Shown one piece after another: positions 45,991 through 54,546 of a stretch of 64,000 nt of DNA. This DNA comes from Anaerovorax sp. IOR16. Lineage in GTDB: Bacteria; Bacillota; Clostridia; Peptostreptococcales; Anaerovoracaceae. The stretch's first letter is position 1; each line of letters opens with the position of its first letter. The stretch covers positions 1 to 64,000 of the forward strand of contig NZ_JADQTL010000008.1 of the NCBI RefSeq assembly GCF_017168145.1, read 5' to 3'. Under the pieces are notes generated by a model that did no database searches, was not told where the DNA came from, and saw only the letters and a program-made list of their open reading frames with translations. The translations under genes and the position numbers were made by a program.

Positions 45991-46022
45991 TCATCACATT
46001 CTCATCACATTTTCATCACATT
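45991..46022. repeat. Three tandem 11-bp repeats upstream of the TRAP promoter
   Basis: TCATCACATT starts at 45991, 46002 and 46013, an exact 11-bp period (minus strand AATGTGATGA). They begin 8 bp upstream of the -35 box. One-helical-turn spacing on one DNA face suggests an activator-binding array. Confidence 0.6.
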
Positions 46023-46060
46023 TTTGACATGACTTTCACATAATTGACAAAATTATGTTG

Positions 46061-47239
46061 TTACAGCTTTGAAAATACAAGCTCAAAGGCTTTTTTAGCG
46101 ATTCTTTTGACGGGTGCTTTTGTAATATTTGAATTAACTAAAATGCTAATATCGAGTTGCGGGCAAATCCAAAAACTAGCTCGAAATCCATCATCCGTCC
46201 CCTCATGCCCATAAAGCGTATAACCGTTTTGTTCTCTTATAAACCAGCTCATCCCTATATGTTCTCCATTATTAGGAACAATTGCATACTTTCTCCAAAT
46301 CATTTCATAAGTATCTGGTTTTAAAAGAGATGGTACATTCCTTCTTCCGGTAATATGATTCAAATGGGATTCCACAAATTTTTCCATATCAAAAAAATTT
46401 GAAGTTAAGGTAGAGCTTGGCCCATGCGGTCTATTATACGGATAATTTGATTCCAGTATTATTGTATCTTTTTCATTTCTTTTATGTGGCATTGCTAATC
46501 CAACATTGCTAAGATTTTTTAAAGACAAGATATTATTTTTTATAAAGTCAGAACTTTTTAAAATACTTTTATTTTTATGAATTGATTCCATTATCTCCGG
46601 CAGTACAAATGTTCTCTCAAAAGTTAATAAAGTTGAATCATTCATTCCAAGCGGCTCAAAAATATTTTTCTTGATATACGCTTCAATATTCATTCCTGTT
46701 TTTATTTCTATAATTGCACCCAGCAATTCATAACCCACGTCAGAATAATTAAATTCAAGATCATCCGGTGAGCATAAAAATTCTATATTCTTTACTTCCG
46801 TAGAAACTGCATACTCTCGTAATGCCTTTTCGCCGATTTCAGGCTTATCCCAACCAAAATCCTTCACATTGCTTAATCCCGATGTATGTGTTAATAAATG
46901 TTTTATTGTGATTTTTTTAAACATTTCTTGTGAATTTTCTAATTCTGGAAATATTTCAACCAGCTTCTCATCAAGAGAAAGCAACTTTTTCTCCCAAAGC
47001 TGCATAATGGAAGTTCCTACAAAAAGCTTTGTAATAGAAGCCATATGAAATATTTGGTCCACTTCCATCTTCTCCTTCGTTTCAAAGTTTCGATATCCTG
47101 CAGCCCCTGTATATACAAATTCACTCGGAACAATCTTACTGCTCTCACCTATTTTGATACCTAAAACAAGTCCAGGCAAAGAATATTCTTGCATCGCATC
47201 TTTCATTAATTGGTTTAAAATTTTTTTCATCTCTTCCAT
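46061..47239 (-). CDS. Serine hydrolase of the beta-lactamase class C / esterase family
   Basis: The 392-residue protein has the class C/penicillin-binding-fold active-site triad: SxxK in MASITKLFVG (Ser about residue 70), YxD/N-type motif in EFNYSDVGYELLG, and HxG-type motif in TLYGHEGTDDGF. No signal peptide is seen, so it is probably cytoplasmic and more likely an esterase or peptidase than a beta-lactamase. It diverges from the activase-module genes on the plus strand. Confidence 0.85.
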   Translation of the reverse strand: MEEMKKILNQLMKDAMQEYSLPGLVLGIKIGESSKIVPSEFVYTGAAGYRNFETKEKMEVDQIFHMASITKLFVGTSIMQLWEKKLLSLDEKLVEIFPELENSQEMFKKITIKHLLTHTSGLSNVKDFGWDKPEIGEKALREYAVSTEVKNIEFLCSPDDLEFNYSDVGYELLGAIIEIKTGMNIEAYIKKNIFEPLGMNDSTLLTFERTFVLPEIMESIHKNKSILKSSDFIKNNILSLKNLSNVGLAMPHKRNEKDTIILESNYPYNRPHGPSSTLTSNFFDMEKFVESHLNHITGRRNVPSLLKPDTYEMIWRKYAIVPNNGEHIGMSWFIREQNGYTLYGHEGTDDGFRASFWICPQLDISILVNSNITKAPVKRIAKKAFELVFSKL

Positions 47240-47342
47240 TTTACTTCCTCCTTCATAACTTCAATTCTTTAGATTGTATCTTATTTTTAAGTATTTTGAA
47301 AGCATCGAATAAATAATCCAATTTAATATTGCATGCAAATTT

Positions 47343-47372
47343 ATTTACCAATTGTATAAAATTTTGGTAAAT
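47343..47372. promoter_or_regulatory. Inverted repeat over the promoter region of the activase module
   Basis: ATTTACCAA (47343-47351) and TTGGTAAAT (47364-47372) are 9-bp perfect inverted arms around a TATAAA-like box. The site lies 35 bp before the first plus-strand gene. It may be an operator, or part of a divergent promoter with the serine hydrolase gene. A perfect TTGCATGCAA palindrome lies just before it. Confidence 0.4.
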
Positions 47373-47407
47373 TGATAAAATTAGCTTTGAAGGGGAGTGA
47401 ACAATAT

Positions 47408-48358
47408 ATGGTAATTGGATTGCCTAAAGCTATGCTTTATTATAGATATAAAGTTTTATGGGAGACTTTTTTTAAAGAATTAGGGTGCGAAATAATAACA
47501 AGTGCTGATACGAATCGAAAGATTTTAGAAGACGGAATCAAATATTCGATTGACGAAAGTTGTTTGCCGTCTAAAATTTTTATGGGACATGTATATTCCT
47601 TAATAGGAAAATGTGATTATATATTAATTCCTCAAGTTGTCAGCTATGGCTACGACAATGACGTTTGTGTTAAATTCAATGCCTTCTATGATATTGCCAA
47701 TAATACGTTTGAAAATATAAACATACTTGATTATAGCATCAATGTTATGGAAGGTGAAAAGGAACAAAAAGGCTTTATAAAAATGGGAAAAAGGTTAGGT
47801 AAAAGCTATTTTCATTCTTTAATCGCCTATAAAAAAGCAAAAAAGGCACAGGCACTCAGTGATCAATTAAAATCACAATTACAAGCTGACGTTCTTGAAA
47901 GCAATCAAATGAAACTATTAATTGTATCGCATCCATATATTACTTATGACCGTTTAATCGGATACCCAATTACAGAGTATATAAAAAAACTAGGTGGGTT
48001 ACCGATTTATGCGGATCTCATCAATAAAAAAGAAAGCCTGCAAAGATCAAAGGAAATTTCGGATTCTTTGTATTGGATTTATAATAAAGAATTAATCGGA
48101 GCCATTAAGCTGCTGGAAGATAAAATCGACGGTATTATCTTACTCACAGCATTTCCTTGCGGGCCTGATTCTCTAGTCAATGAATTAATCATTCGAAAAT
48201 CAAAGAAACTTCCAACAATTAATATCATTGTAGATGAACTGCAAGGTGAAGCAGGCTTACAGACTCGAATTGAAAGCTTTATGGATATCATTCAAGAAAG
48301 GCTTAACCAACAAGAAAGGCTTAACCAGAAAGAAATAAACAAGAAAAGGATTGTTTAA
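47408..48358 (+). CDS. 2-hydroxyacyl-CoA dehydratase-type/activase-associated protein (DUF2229/COG3580-like)
   Basis: The 316-residue protein begins MVIGLPKAMLYYRYKVLWET, the typical start of DUF2229-type proteins associated with acyl-CoA dehydratase activases. It contains conserved cysteines (DESCLPSKIFMGH and LTAFPCGPDSLV) that may hold an iron-sulfur cluster. The start at 47408 follows GGGGAG; the longer frame from a TTG at 47372 includes that site. It is the first of three adjacent genes that together correspond to the large single-chain activase proteins of other Clostridia. Confidence 0.75.
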   Translation: MVIGLPKAMLYYRYKVLWETFFKELGCEIITSADTNRKILEDGIKYSIDESCLPSKIFMGHVYSLIGKCDYILIPQVVSYGYDNDVCVKFNAFYDIANNTFENINILDYSINVMEGEKEQKGFIKMGKRLGKSYFHSLIAYKKAKKAQALSDQLKSQLQADVLESNQMKLLIVSHPYITYDRLIGYPITEYIKKLGGLPIYADLINKKESLQRSKEISDSLYWIYNKELIGAIKLLEDKIDGIILLTAFPCGPDSLVNELIIRKSKKLPTINIIVDELQGEAGLQTRIESFMDIIQERLNQQERLNQKEINKKRIV

Positions 48359-48360
48359 AA

Positions 48361-49443
48361 ATGCAAAAAATTATTAGCTTTCCTCATATAGGGAATTATT
48401 ACGTGCCTATAGAAACATTGTTAAAATTGCTATTTAAAGATCATACAGTCATTTCGGCTCCTAAAATAACAAAACGTACATTGGAATTAGGCACTAAGTA
48501 CAGTCCTGACTTTGTATGTGTACCCTTTAAGTACAATCTCGGTAATTATATAGAAGCACTGGAAAATGGAGCAAATATTTTAATACAAGCATGTGGCGGA
48601 TGTAGATATGGTTACTATGCAGAAATTCAGGAACAAATATTAAAGGACCTTGGGTACCAATTTGAATTTATTAAAATAACATGGGGTAAATTTAATCCCT
48701 TTGAAGTATATAACCTTTGTAAAAAAATAGGAACTTCTTTATCTTTTCCTAAATTTATACATTATGTATTATTAACTTTAAAAATGATTAAAGTAATGGA
48801 TTCCTTTGAATCTTATATAAGGGAAAACATTGGCTTTGAGATGAAAAAGAACAGCTTTGAAACCATTCATAAGCAATTTTTAAATGAATTGAAACACATT
48901 CACAGCTTCCGGCAGTTAAATAAACTATATATAAAATATAATCAAAAGCTCAAGAAAGTGAAAATAAATAAGCCAAACAATTGCTTGAAAATTGGGATCG
49001 TGGGAGAACTCTATTCTCTCATGGAACCTTTTTGTAACTTTTTTATTGAAAAAGAACTTGCTGAAAATAATATTCAAGTAAGTCGCTTTATTACCGTGAC
49101 CTTTTTATTAAAAAAGTCAAGAATAGAAAAAAAGATATTAAAATCCGCTAAAAAATATTTAAAATATGCAATTGGTGCTGATGGAACAGACAGCGTAGAA
49201 AAAGGACAAATGTTAGCAGAAGATGGTTATGATGGAATTATTCATATTAAGCCATTTGGATGTACCCCTGAAGTAAACGCCATGCCAATGTTGCAAAAAA
49301 TAAGTAATGATTATAAAATACCAATTCTTTTTTTTAGCTTTGACTCTCAGACCTCTGAAACTGGTATAAAGACAAGATTAGAGGCTTTCTATGATATGAT
49401 TCTAATGCGAAAGGAACAAGAAAGATGCAAACAGCTTATTTAG
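48361..49443 (+). CDS. 2-hydroxyacyl-CoA dehydratase-like iron-sulfur protein (COG3581-like)
   Basis: The 360-residue protein shows the cysteine motifs of the HgdB/HgdC-like and double-cubane-cluster proteins: SPDFVCVPFKYNLGNYIEAL, LIQACGGCRYGYYAEIQEQ and IIHIKPFGCTPEVNAMPML. It probably binds an iron-sulfur cluster reduced by the neighbouring ATPase. It starts 2 bp after the DUF2229-like gene and overlaps the ATPase gene by 19 bp. The substrate is unknown; no acyl-CoA transferase or dehydratase subunit is adjacent. Confidence 0.75.
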   Translation: MQKIISFPHIGNYYVPIETLLKLLFKDHTVISAPKITKRTLELGTKYSPDFVCVPFKYNLGNYIEALENGANILIQACGGCRYGYYAEIQEQILKDLGYQFEFIKITWGKFNPFEVYNLCKKIGTSLSFPKFIHYVLLTLKMIKVMDSFESYIRENIGFEMKKNSFETIHKQFLNELKHIHSFRQLNKLYIKYNQKLKKVKINKPNNCLKIGIVGELYSLMEPFCNFFIEKELAENNIQVSRFITVTFLLKKSRIEKKILKSAKKYLKYAIGADGTDSVEKGQMLAEDGYDGIIHIKPFGCTPEVNAMPMLQKISNDYKIPILFFSFDSQTSETGIKTRLEAFYDMILMRKEQERCKQLI

Positions 49444-50393
49444 GCGTAGATATTGGCTCAATCTCAACCAAAGGTATTATTATTGACGAAAACAATAAAA
49501 TCATTGCCGATAAATATATTTGGACAGAAGGTAATCCTATCAATGCCGTAAAACAAATTATTCACGACCTAAGACAACAAATCAATGAGAAGGAATTTAA
49601 AATAGCATCGGTAGGTACCACCGGATCCGCAAGGAAACTAGTTGGAGCAATGCTAGGTGCAGATGTTGTAAAAAATGAAATTACTGCTCACGCTATTGGT
49701 ACACTCTCTGTTTTTCCAGAAGTGCGAACGATATTTGAAATCGGAGGACAAGATTCAAAAATAATTATTATAGACAATGGAATTGTAGTAGATTATGCTA
49801 TGAATACAATTTGTGCAGCGGGTACCGGTTCTTTTTTATCATCACAAGCAAAAAGACTGGGTTTGGATGTAACTGAGTTTGGTGAAATTGCCTTAACATC
49901 ACAAAATCCTTCGAAGCTTGCTGCTAGATGTACTGTTTTTGCGGAATCCGACATGGTGCATAAAGCACAAATCGGACATAAAAAAGAAGATATTATTGCA
50001 GGGCTTTGCATGGCAGTAGTCTCAAATTACTTAAACAACGTAGGAAAGGGAAAAATGATAAAACCTCCCATCGTTTTTCAAGGCGGTGTCAGCAAAAATG
50101 TTGGTGTTATTAAAGCATTTGAGCAAGTAACTAATGAAAAAATTTATGTAGATGCAAATTCTCATTTAATGGGTGCATTAGGAGTTGCAATCTTATCAAA
50201 AAGAGCAAAAAAGGATAAGCCCTTTAATCTTAATATATCTGATATTAACTATCAAACCATTGGGTATGAATGCAATAAATGCCCTAATAATTGTGAAATT
50301 ATTTGCTTTTATAAGGATGATGAACTGATAGATTCTTGGGGAAATCGATGTGCAAATGGTGAACCTACCGAGCGAACATTAAAAAATGCCTGA
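49425..50393 (+). CDS. BadF/BadG/BcrA/BcrD-type ATPase (2-hydroxyacyl-CoA dehydratase activase, HgdC-like)
   Basis: The 322-residue ASKHA-fold ATPase begins AYLGVDIGSISTKGIIID (phosphate-1 motif). It has IFEIGGQDSKIIII (phosphate-2) and the cluster-binding signature NTICAAGTGSFLSSQAKRLG, plus a second Cys in AARCTVFAESDMVHK; the two Cys bridge a [4Fe-4S] cluster between subunits. A C-terminal extension has additional cysteines (YECNKCPNNCEIICFY). It should drive low-potential electron transfer by ATP hydrolysis into the partner protein encoded upstream. Confidence 0.9.
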   Translation: MQTAYLGVDIGSISTKGIIIDENNKIIADKYIWTEGNPINAVKQIIHDLRQQINEKEFKIASVGTTGSARKLVGAMLGADVVKNEITAHAIGTLSVFPEVRTIFEIGGQDSKIIIIDNGIVVDYAMNTICAAGTGSFLSSQAKRLGLDVTEFGEIALTSQNPSKLAARCTVFAESDMVHKAQIGHKKEDIIAGLCMAVVSNYLNNVGKGKMIKPPIVFQGGVSKNVGVIKAFEQVTNEKIYVDANSHLMGALGVAILSKRAKKDKPFNLNISDINYQTIGYECNKCPNNCEIICFYKDDELIDSWGNRCANGEPTERTLKNA

Positions 50394-50423
50394 AATGATA
50401 AGAAAAAGACTATGTTTTAGAAC

Positions 50424-50475
50424 TGACCCCCATAAGTTAGACCTAAAAATCTAACTTATGGGAGGTCATTTTTTT
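50424..50475 (+). terminator. Terminator hairpin, copy 2 of a dispersed repeat
   Basis: TGACC-CCCATAAGTTAGA (50424-50441) pairs with TCTAACTTATGGG-A-GGTCA (50450-50468) and is followed by T7. It ends the activase operon. It is almost identical, in transcript orientation, to the hairpin at 30834-30884. Confidence 0.88.
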
Positions 50476-50496
50476 ATAATTATACCTTAGTATATT

Positions 50497-52290
50497 TTAT
50501 TCATATTTCCCATCAAAATCTTTAACAGAATCTTGTAATATTAGATTGACATTATCCAAATCATTTCCTACTTCCTCATTAGAACTTACTTTTTCATAAT
50601 ACAATTCATCGATTTCGTTTAATTTAAACTGCGATACAAGATTTTTCAAAAGATTTGATTGGCTTGTTAATTCTTCACTTGCCGCTGCACTTTCCTCTGC
50701 AGTTGCCGAATTTGTCTGAACAACAGCAGAAATTTGATCAATGGCTTGAGTTACTTGTGTAATAGAATGCGCCTGTTCCTCAGCGGAAAGGGCAATTTCA
50801 TTAATAACAGAATTTACATCTCCTGCTTTATGAACGACTTGTTCTAATGACTCTGCTGTTTTTTGTGCCATCTGCACACCATTGTCAACCGCACGAATAC
50901 TGCTTTCAATAAGTGCTGCAGTGTTTTTCGCACTTTCTGCTGATTTTCCTGCAAGATTTCTGACCTCGTCAGCAACAACGGCAAACCCTTTACCTGCCGC
51001 ACCTGCACGAGCCGCCTCAACTGCTGCATTTAATGCAAGTATATTCGTTTGAAATGCGATGTCATCAATACTTTTAATAATTTTATTAATTTCATCTGAA
51101 GTATTGCTGATTTCATCCATTGCATGAATCATCTGCTGCATTAACTCATTACTATGAATCACAAGAGTTCCAACATCATCTGCATTCATTTTTCCATTCT
51201 GAGCATCTTCAGCATTCTTTTTTATATGTTCTGAAATCGTATTCATCGTAGAAAGCACTTCTTCAATCGATGCTGCCTGCTCACTCGCCCCTTGAGAAAG
51301 TTCCTGAGCTCCACTGGATACTTGCTCCGACCCAATCGCAACCTGTACTGATGATTGATTAATATTTGCAAGTGCATTAGAAAGCTGTTGAATGATTTTT
51401 TCCATTGATTTTTGTAAATTGGCAAAGTCACCGATATACAATTCTTTTGCTTTACTTTCTACTGTAAAGTTCCCTCTTCCCATTTCGCTAAGACCATAAT
51501 CTAAATCTTTGATAATTCCAACTATAGTATATACCAGACTTCTCATACCCTCTGCTAATTCTCCAAGCTCATCCTTACTTTCATAAGTAATCGAAGCACT
51601 TAAATCGCCTCTTACAAGTGATTGAGCAGCTAAATTCATCTCTTGAATTGGCATTAAAGTCGCTTTTTTTATAATCGTTAAAACAACTAAGGTAATGATT
51701 AAGGATAAAATACCTATAAGGATTAAGATTATCATACCACTAGTTAATGCTCTATGCGCTTTTGCACTCTGCTCATTAGCAAGCTGCATTTCATTTTCTG
51801 ATATCTCTACTAAAATTTCAGCACTTTGCTGAAATAGGGGTTGATATTTACTCACATATAAATTATATGCTTTATCATCTTCTCCTCTTTTCAAATCATC
51901 TGATATCTGCTTTCGTATAATACTGATTTCATCTAAACAGGAAGAAAACTCCTCTAAAGCACTTTCATCTATTTTTTTATTTTGTTTCATACTGTCGATT
52001 GTCGATAAAATCATTTCTGCGTCTTTTTCTGCTAACTCAAGGTATTTATTGATGTTGCTTTCTTTCTCTTCAATCAGTGCAGCTAATAAATTTCTTTCTA
52101 CAGATACCATGTCCCTTCTCATTTGCCATACTTTTTCTGTATTAGGAACTGTGCGAGTTGAATATTCATTGATCTGCTTTCCCATTATAGTCATGTCAAT
52201 GATGGCGATTCCAGAACTAAGAATTAACATAATTAAAATAATTCCAAAACCAATTGATAATTTAGCATTCATTTTTAAATTCTTAAACAT
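50497..52290 (-). CDS. Methyl-accepting chemotaxis protein
   Basis: The 597-residue protein has a membrane segment (about 9-30), a four-helix-bundle periplasmic sensor (about 35-185), a second membrane segment (about 188-210), a HAMP domain (about 210-265) and a long cytoplasmic signalling coiled coil. The hairpin tip carries the highly conserved [20 protein letters not shown] and [15 protein letters not shown] segments. It should report a small-molecule ligand to CheA. It is monocistronic; the window holds no other chemotaxis genes. Confidence 0.94.
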   Translation of the reverse strand: MFKNLKMNAKLSIGFGIILIMLILSSGIAIIDMTIMGKQINEYSTRTVPNTEKVWQMRRDMVSVERNLLAALIEEKESNINKYLELAEKDAEMILSTIDSMKQNKKIDESALEEFSSCLDEISIIRKQISDDLKRGEDDKAYNLYVSKYQPLFQQSAEILVEISENEMQLANEQSAKAHRALTSGMIILILIGILSLIITLVVLTIIKKATLMPIQEMNLAAQSLVRGDLSASITYESKDELGELAEGMRSLVYTIVGIIKDLDYGLSEMGRGNFTVESKAKELYIGDFANLQKSMEKIIQQLSNALANINQSSVQVAIGSEQVSSGAQELSQGASEQAASIEEVLSTMNTISEHIKKNAEDAQNGKMNADDVGTLVIHSNELMQQMIHAMDEISNTSDEINKIIKSIDDIAFQTNILALNAAVEAARAGAAGKGFAVVADEVRNLAGKSAESAKNTAALIESSIRAVDNGVQMAQKTAESLEQVVHKAGDVNSVINEIALSAEEQAHSITQVTQAIDQISAVVQTNSATAEESAAASEELTSQSNLLKNLVSQFKLNEIDELYYEKVSSNEEVGNDLDNVNLILQDSVKDFDGKYE

Positions 52291-52395
52291 TTTTAAAAAA
52301 ATCCTCCCTAGAATAGTCCTGTCTGTGATTTATACGTGACTTTTATTTGATTTAATATGTTATGGTTATTAGTTGATTTGACAATAATAAAAGGA

Positions 52396-52432
52396 AATCA
52401 GATTAAAAAAATGTAATCTTTTTAATCTGATT
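52396..52432. promoter_or_regulatory. 14-bp inverted repeat between the divergent MCP and XRE genes
   Basis: AATCAGATTAAAAA (52396-52409) and TTTTTAATCTGATT (52419-52432) are perfect arms around a 9-nt loop. It lies between two divergently transcribed genes, so a terminator function is unlikely on position. An operator is more plausible, possibly for the neighbouring XRE protein. Confidence 0.4.
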
Positions 52433-52545
52433 ACAAATTATTCAAACAATTAAAGTTTAATCTTTATTATTATAACTTCAACTTTTAAAAAGTACAAGTT
52501 AAACTAATACGATTATAAATATAAATTATATTTGGAGGGATAGTT

Positions 52546-52875
52546 ATGCAAAATTTAAAAAAAATTAGACTAGAAAAAAAGATGAATCAACTCAATTTAG
52601 GAATGAAAGTCGGAGTCGATCAAGTATCAATCAGCGCATATGAAATTGGAAAGTCTTATCCAAGCATCCATACTTTATTAAAGTTATGTAATCTCTTTCA
52701 TGTTTCAAGTGATTTTCTTTTAGATTTAACGGATACACGAACGCCTGTTAATGAATTAGTAATCAATAATTTCAAATCAGAAGAATTAGAGTTTTTAGAA
52801 CTATTCAGAAGAATTCCACAATCTAAAAAGGAGCGTGCGATAGGAATCCTGATTGGTTTATCAGATAACTATTAA
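52546..52875 (+). CDS. XRE-family helix-turn-helix transcriptional regulator
   Basis: The 109-residue protein has an N-terminal Cro/C1-type HTH (residues about 4-60; IRLEKKMNQLNLGMKVGVDQ, VSISAYEIGKSYPSIHTLLK, DFLLDLTD) and a short C-terminal helical region. It begins 8 nt behind GGAGGG. It is a stand-alone regulator divergent from the chemoreceptor gene. Its targets are unknown, but autoregulation through the palindrome at 52396-52432 is possible. Confidence 0.88.
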   Translation: MQNLKKIRLEKKMNQLNLGMKVGVDQVSISAYEIGKSYPSIHTLLKLCNLFHVSSDFLLDLTDTRTPVNELVINNFKSEELEFLELFRRIPQSKKERAIGILIGLSDNY

Positions 52876-52914
52876 ACTACAACTTTTAAGTTTTTTATAT
52901 AACAAAAAAAAACC

Positions 52915-52940
52915 GTAGGCAAGAAAGCACTCTTGCCTAC
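52915..52940 (-). terminator. Intrinsic terminator of kdd
   Basis: GTAGGCAAGA (52915-52924) pairs perfectly with TCTTGCCTAC (52931-52940) and is followed on the minus strand by GG and T9. It lies 62 bp after the kdd stop codon and faces the end of the XRE gene. Confidence 0.88.
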
Positions 52941-53001
52941 AGTCGACGACATATATGTCATCTTTTTATAAGTGTGTGTTTATTATAAGAATCTTTACAA
53001 A

Positions 53002-54033
53002 TTAAGCGTAAAGTTCTTGGAATAACTTTCTAATTGGTTCACTTTCTCTTAATACTTGAAGAGTGATGTCAGCATGACCTTCGCAATAACCGTTACCAAC
53101 GATCAATTCAATATCCTTACTTACACCCTCTGCGCCTAAAGCTGCCTTTGTAAAGCTTGTTGCCATAGAGAATAGATATACTACACCATGCTGCTTGCAA
53201 GAAAGAATGCACGACATTTCAGTATTTTCAATGTTTACACAGTTGATTACAAGATCTGCAAGTTTTCCATCAGTAAGTTTAGAAACAATATTGTAAATTT
53301 CCATAGAATCGGTTGCATCTGCAAGAACATATTCATCTGCATATCCCAATTTTTTAGCTCTGTTAATTGCACTTTCTAAACCATCAATAACAATAACTTT
53401 TCCGGTAACGCCAACTCTTTTCTTTGCTTCGTAAGTAACAAGCATACCAGCTTTTCCGCCACCGCCAACAACCAATACTGTATCACCAACTTTAGCAAAT
53501 TTCGCAGTCTGAGCAGGTGCACCTGCAACGTCTAAAGCGGCTAATGCTAAACTCTGTGGAATGTCATCAGGAAGCTTTGCATATAAACCACTCTGGAATA
53601 AAATTGCCTGACCCTTAATATCAACCTGGTCGATATCTGGTCTGATGTCTAGGATTTCATCAATTTTAAGTGGTGTAAGAGAAAGAGAAACTAAAGTAGC
53701 CACCTTATCTCCAGCTTTTAAATCTCCAACATAATTCGGTCCTACTTCGTTAACGGTACCAATCAACATTCCACCTGAACCAGTCCAAGGATTTTTCATC
53801 TTACCTGCTTTTTCAACAATCTGTAAAATGGTCTTTTTGATTTCTTCAATATCTTCACCAGCTCTTTTTTCAATTTCTGTGAATGATGCTGAGTCAATGT
53901 TTAATGTCATAACATCAATTAATACTTCGTTATCATAAATCTCCATTGTATTATCAATCACATCAGCAGGCTGTGGTAATGCTCCCTTCGGTGAAATAAC
54001 TCTGTGTGTTCCGTATGGACAACCTTTCTTCAT
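53002..54033 (-). CDS. kdd: L-erythro-3,5-diaminohexanoate dehydrogenase
   Basis: The 343-residue protein matches the lysine-fermentation enzyme Kdd along its length as I remember it: KKGCPYGTHRVISPKGALPQ, NDEVL-type MEIYDNEVLIDVMTLNIDS, GSGGMLIGTVNEVG, KIDEILDIRPDIDQVDIKGQ, LDVAGAPAQTAK, the Rossmann glycine motif VVGGGGKAGML, and FSMATSFTKAALGAEGVSKD. It oxidatively deaminates 3,5-diaminohexanoate to 5-amino-3-oxohexanoate with NAD. Partners (kamA, kamDE, kce, kal, kat) are absent from the window. It starts behind AAGGAGG and is preceded by a sigma-54 promoter about 130 bp upstream. Confidence 0.92.
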   Translation of the reverse strand: MKKGCPYGTHRVISPKGALPQPADVIDNTMEIYDNEVLIDVMTLNIDSASFTEIEKRAGEDIEEIKKTILQIVEKAGKMKNPWTGSGGMLIGTVNEVGPNYVGDLKAGDKVATLVSLSLTPLKIDEILDIRPDIDQVDIKGQAILFQSGLYAKLPDDIPQSLALAALDVAGAPAQTAKFAKVGDTVLVVGGGGKAGMLVTYEAKKRVGVTGKVIVIDGLESAINRAKKLGYADEYVLADATDSMEIYNIVSKLTDGKLADLVINCVNIENTEMSCILSCKQHGVVYLFSMATSFTKAALGAEGVSKDIELIVGNGYCEGHADITLQVLRESEPIRKLFQELYA

Positions 54034-54163
54034 AATAAATCCTCCTTAAATAATAAATAATATTTTTTCATTTGTACCTATTGAATTTATTTTAGAATTT
54101 TTATTGATTCCTTTTTGCATTTCTCTAGTTACAAAAGCTTTTTTTGTTTGCCGTCTTATATTA

Positions 54164-54179
54164 AGCAAGTTACATGCCA
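54164..54179 (-). promoter_or_regulatory. Sigma-54 (-24/-12) promoter of kdd
   Basis: The minus strand reads TGGCATGTAACTTGCT, one mismatch from TGGCACGNNNNTTGCW and with correct GG-GC spacing. The predicted transcript start is near 54153, about 120 nt before the kdd ATG. It shares TTGGCATG with the promoter at 25107-25122. Confidence 0.8.
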
Positions 54180-54489
54180 ATTATTCAAAATAGATAATTT
54201 TATTCAAATTCAAGCTGTAAACAAAAATAAATCTTGATAAAATATTAGTATCCCAAAAATAATTCATTTTAATAAATAGAATATTGTGACGAATGTGTAA
54301 TAGTTTTTGTACTCGATGCAAAAACGGTTCAATTCCAAAAAGTCAGCAGAACCCAAAACAGTTCATCAATATACTGTTTTTTTAGAAAATTTAACCAAAT
54401 ATAAAATATATAAATTTATTAAAATAAATCGGAATCTATATGAGTAATCAAAAGGTTTCATTTATCTCGAAAAGGTATTATTCTACAAA
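54180..54489. other. Upstream region of kdd, possible enhancer site
   Basis: This gene-free AT-rich stretch upstream of the sigma-54 promoter contains an imperfect dyad TTTTTG (54304-54309) with CAAAAA (54319-54324). It is about 125 bp upstream of the -24 box, a typical distance for an enhancer-binding site. No lysine riboswitch or coding frame was seen. Confidence 0.3.
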
Positions 54490-54525
54490 AAAAGGTTGTG
54501 TTTTTGCAATAAAACACAACCTTTT
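54490..54525 (-). terminator. Intrinsic terminator of the adenine deaminase/permease operon
   Basis: AAAAGGTTGTGTTTT (54490-54504) pairs perfectly with AAAACACAACCTTTT (54511-54525) and is followed by T7 on the minus strand, 22 bp after the permease stop. Confidence 0.9.
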
Positions 54526-54546
54526 CCCTAATTTAATTAATCAAAT

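Noticed and set aside
45991-46023. Tandem repeats considered as a CRISPR-like array
   Set aside because: Units are 11 bp without spacers, and no cas genes are in the window.
52915-52940. kdd terminator shares CTTGCCTACAGT-like sequence with the left end of the IS at 60420-60430
   Set aside because: The match is about 12 bases within hairpins of different length, with no inverted repeats or transposase near kdd, so coincidence is likely.
54034-54489. Possible lysine riboswitch upstream of kdd
   Set aside because: None of the conserved lysine-riboswitch core segments or a terminator/antiterminator pair could be seen; the region fits a sigma-54 promoter and leader better.
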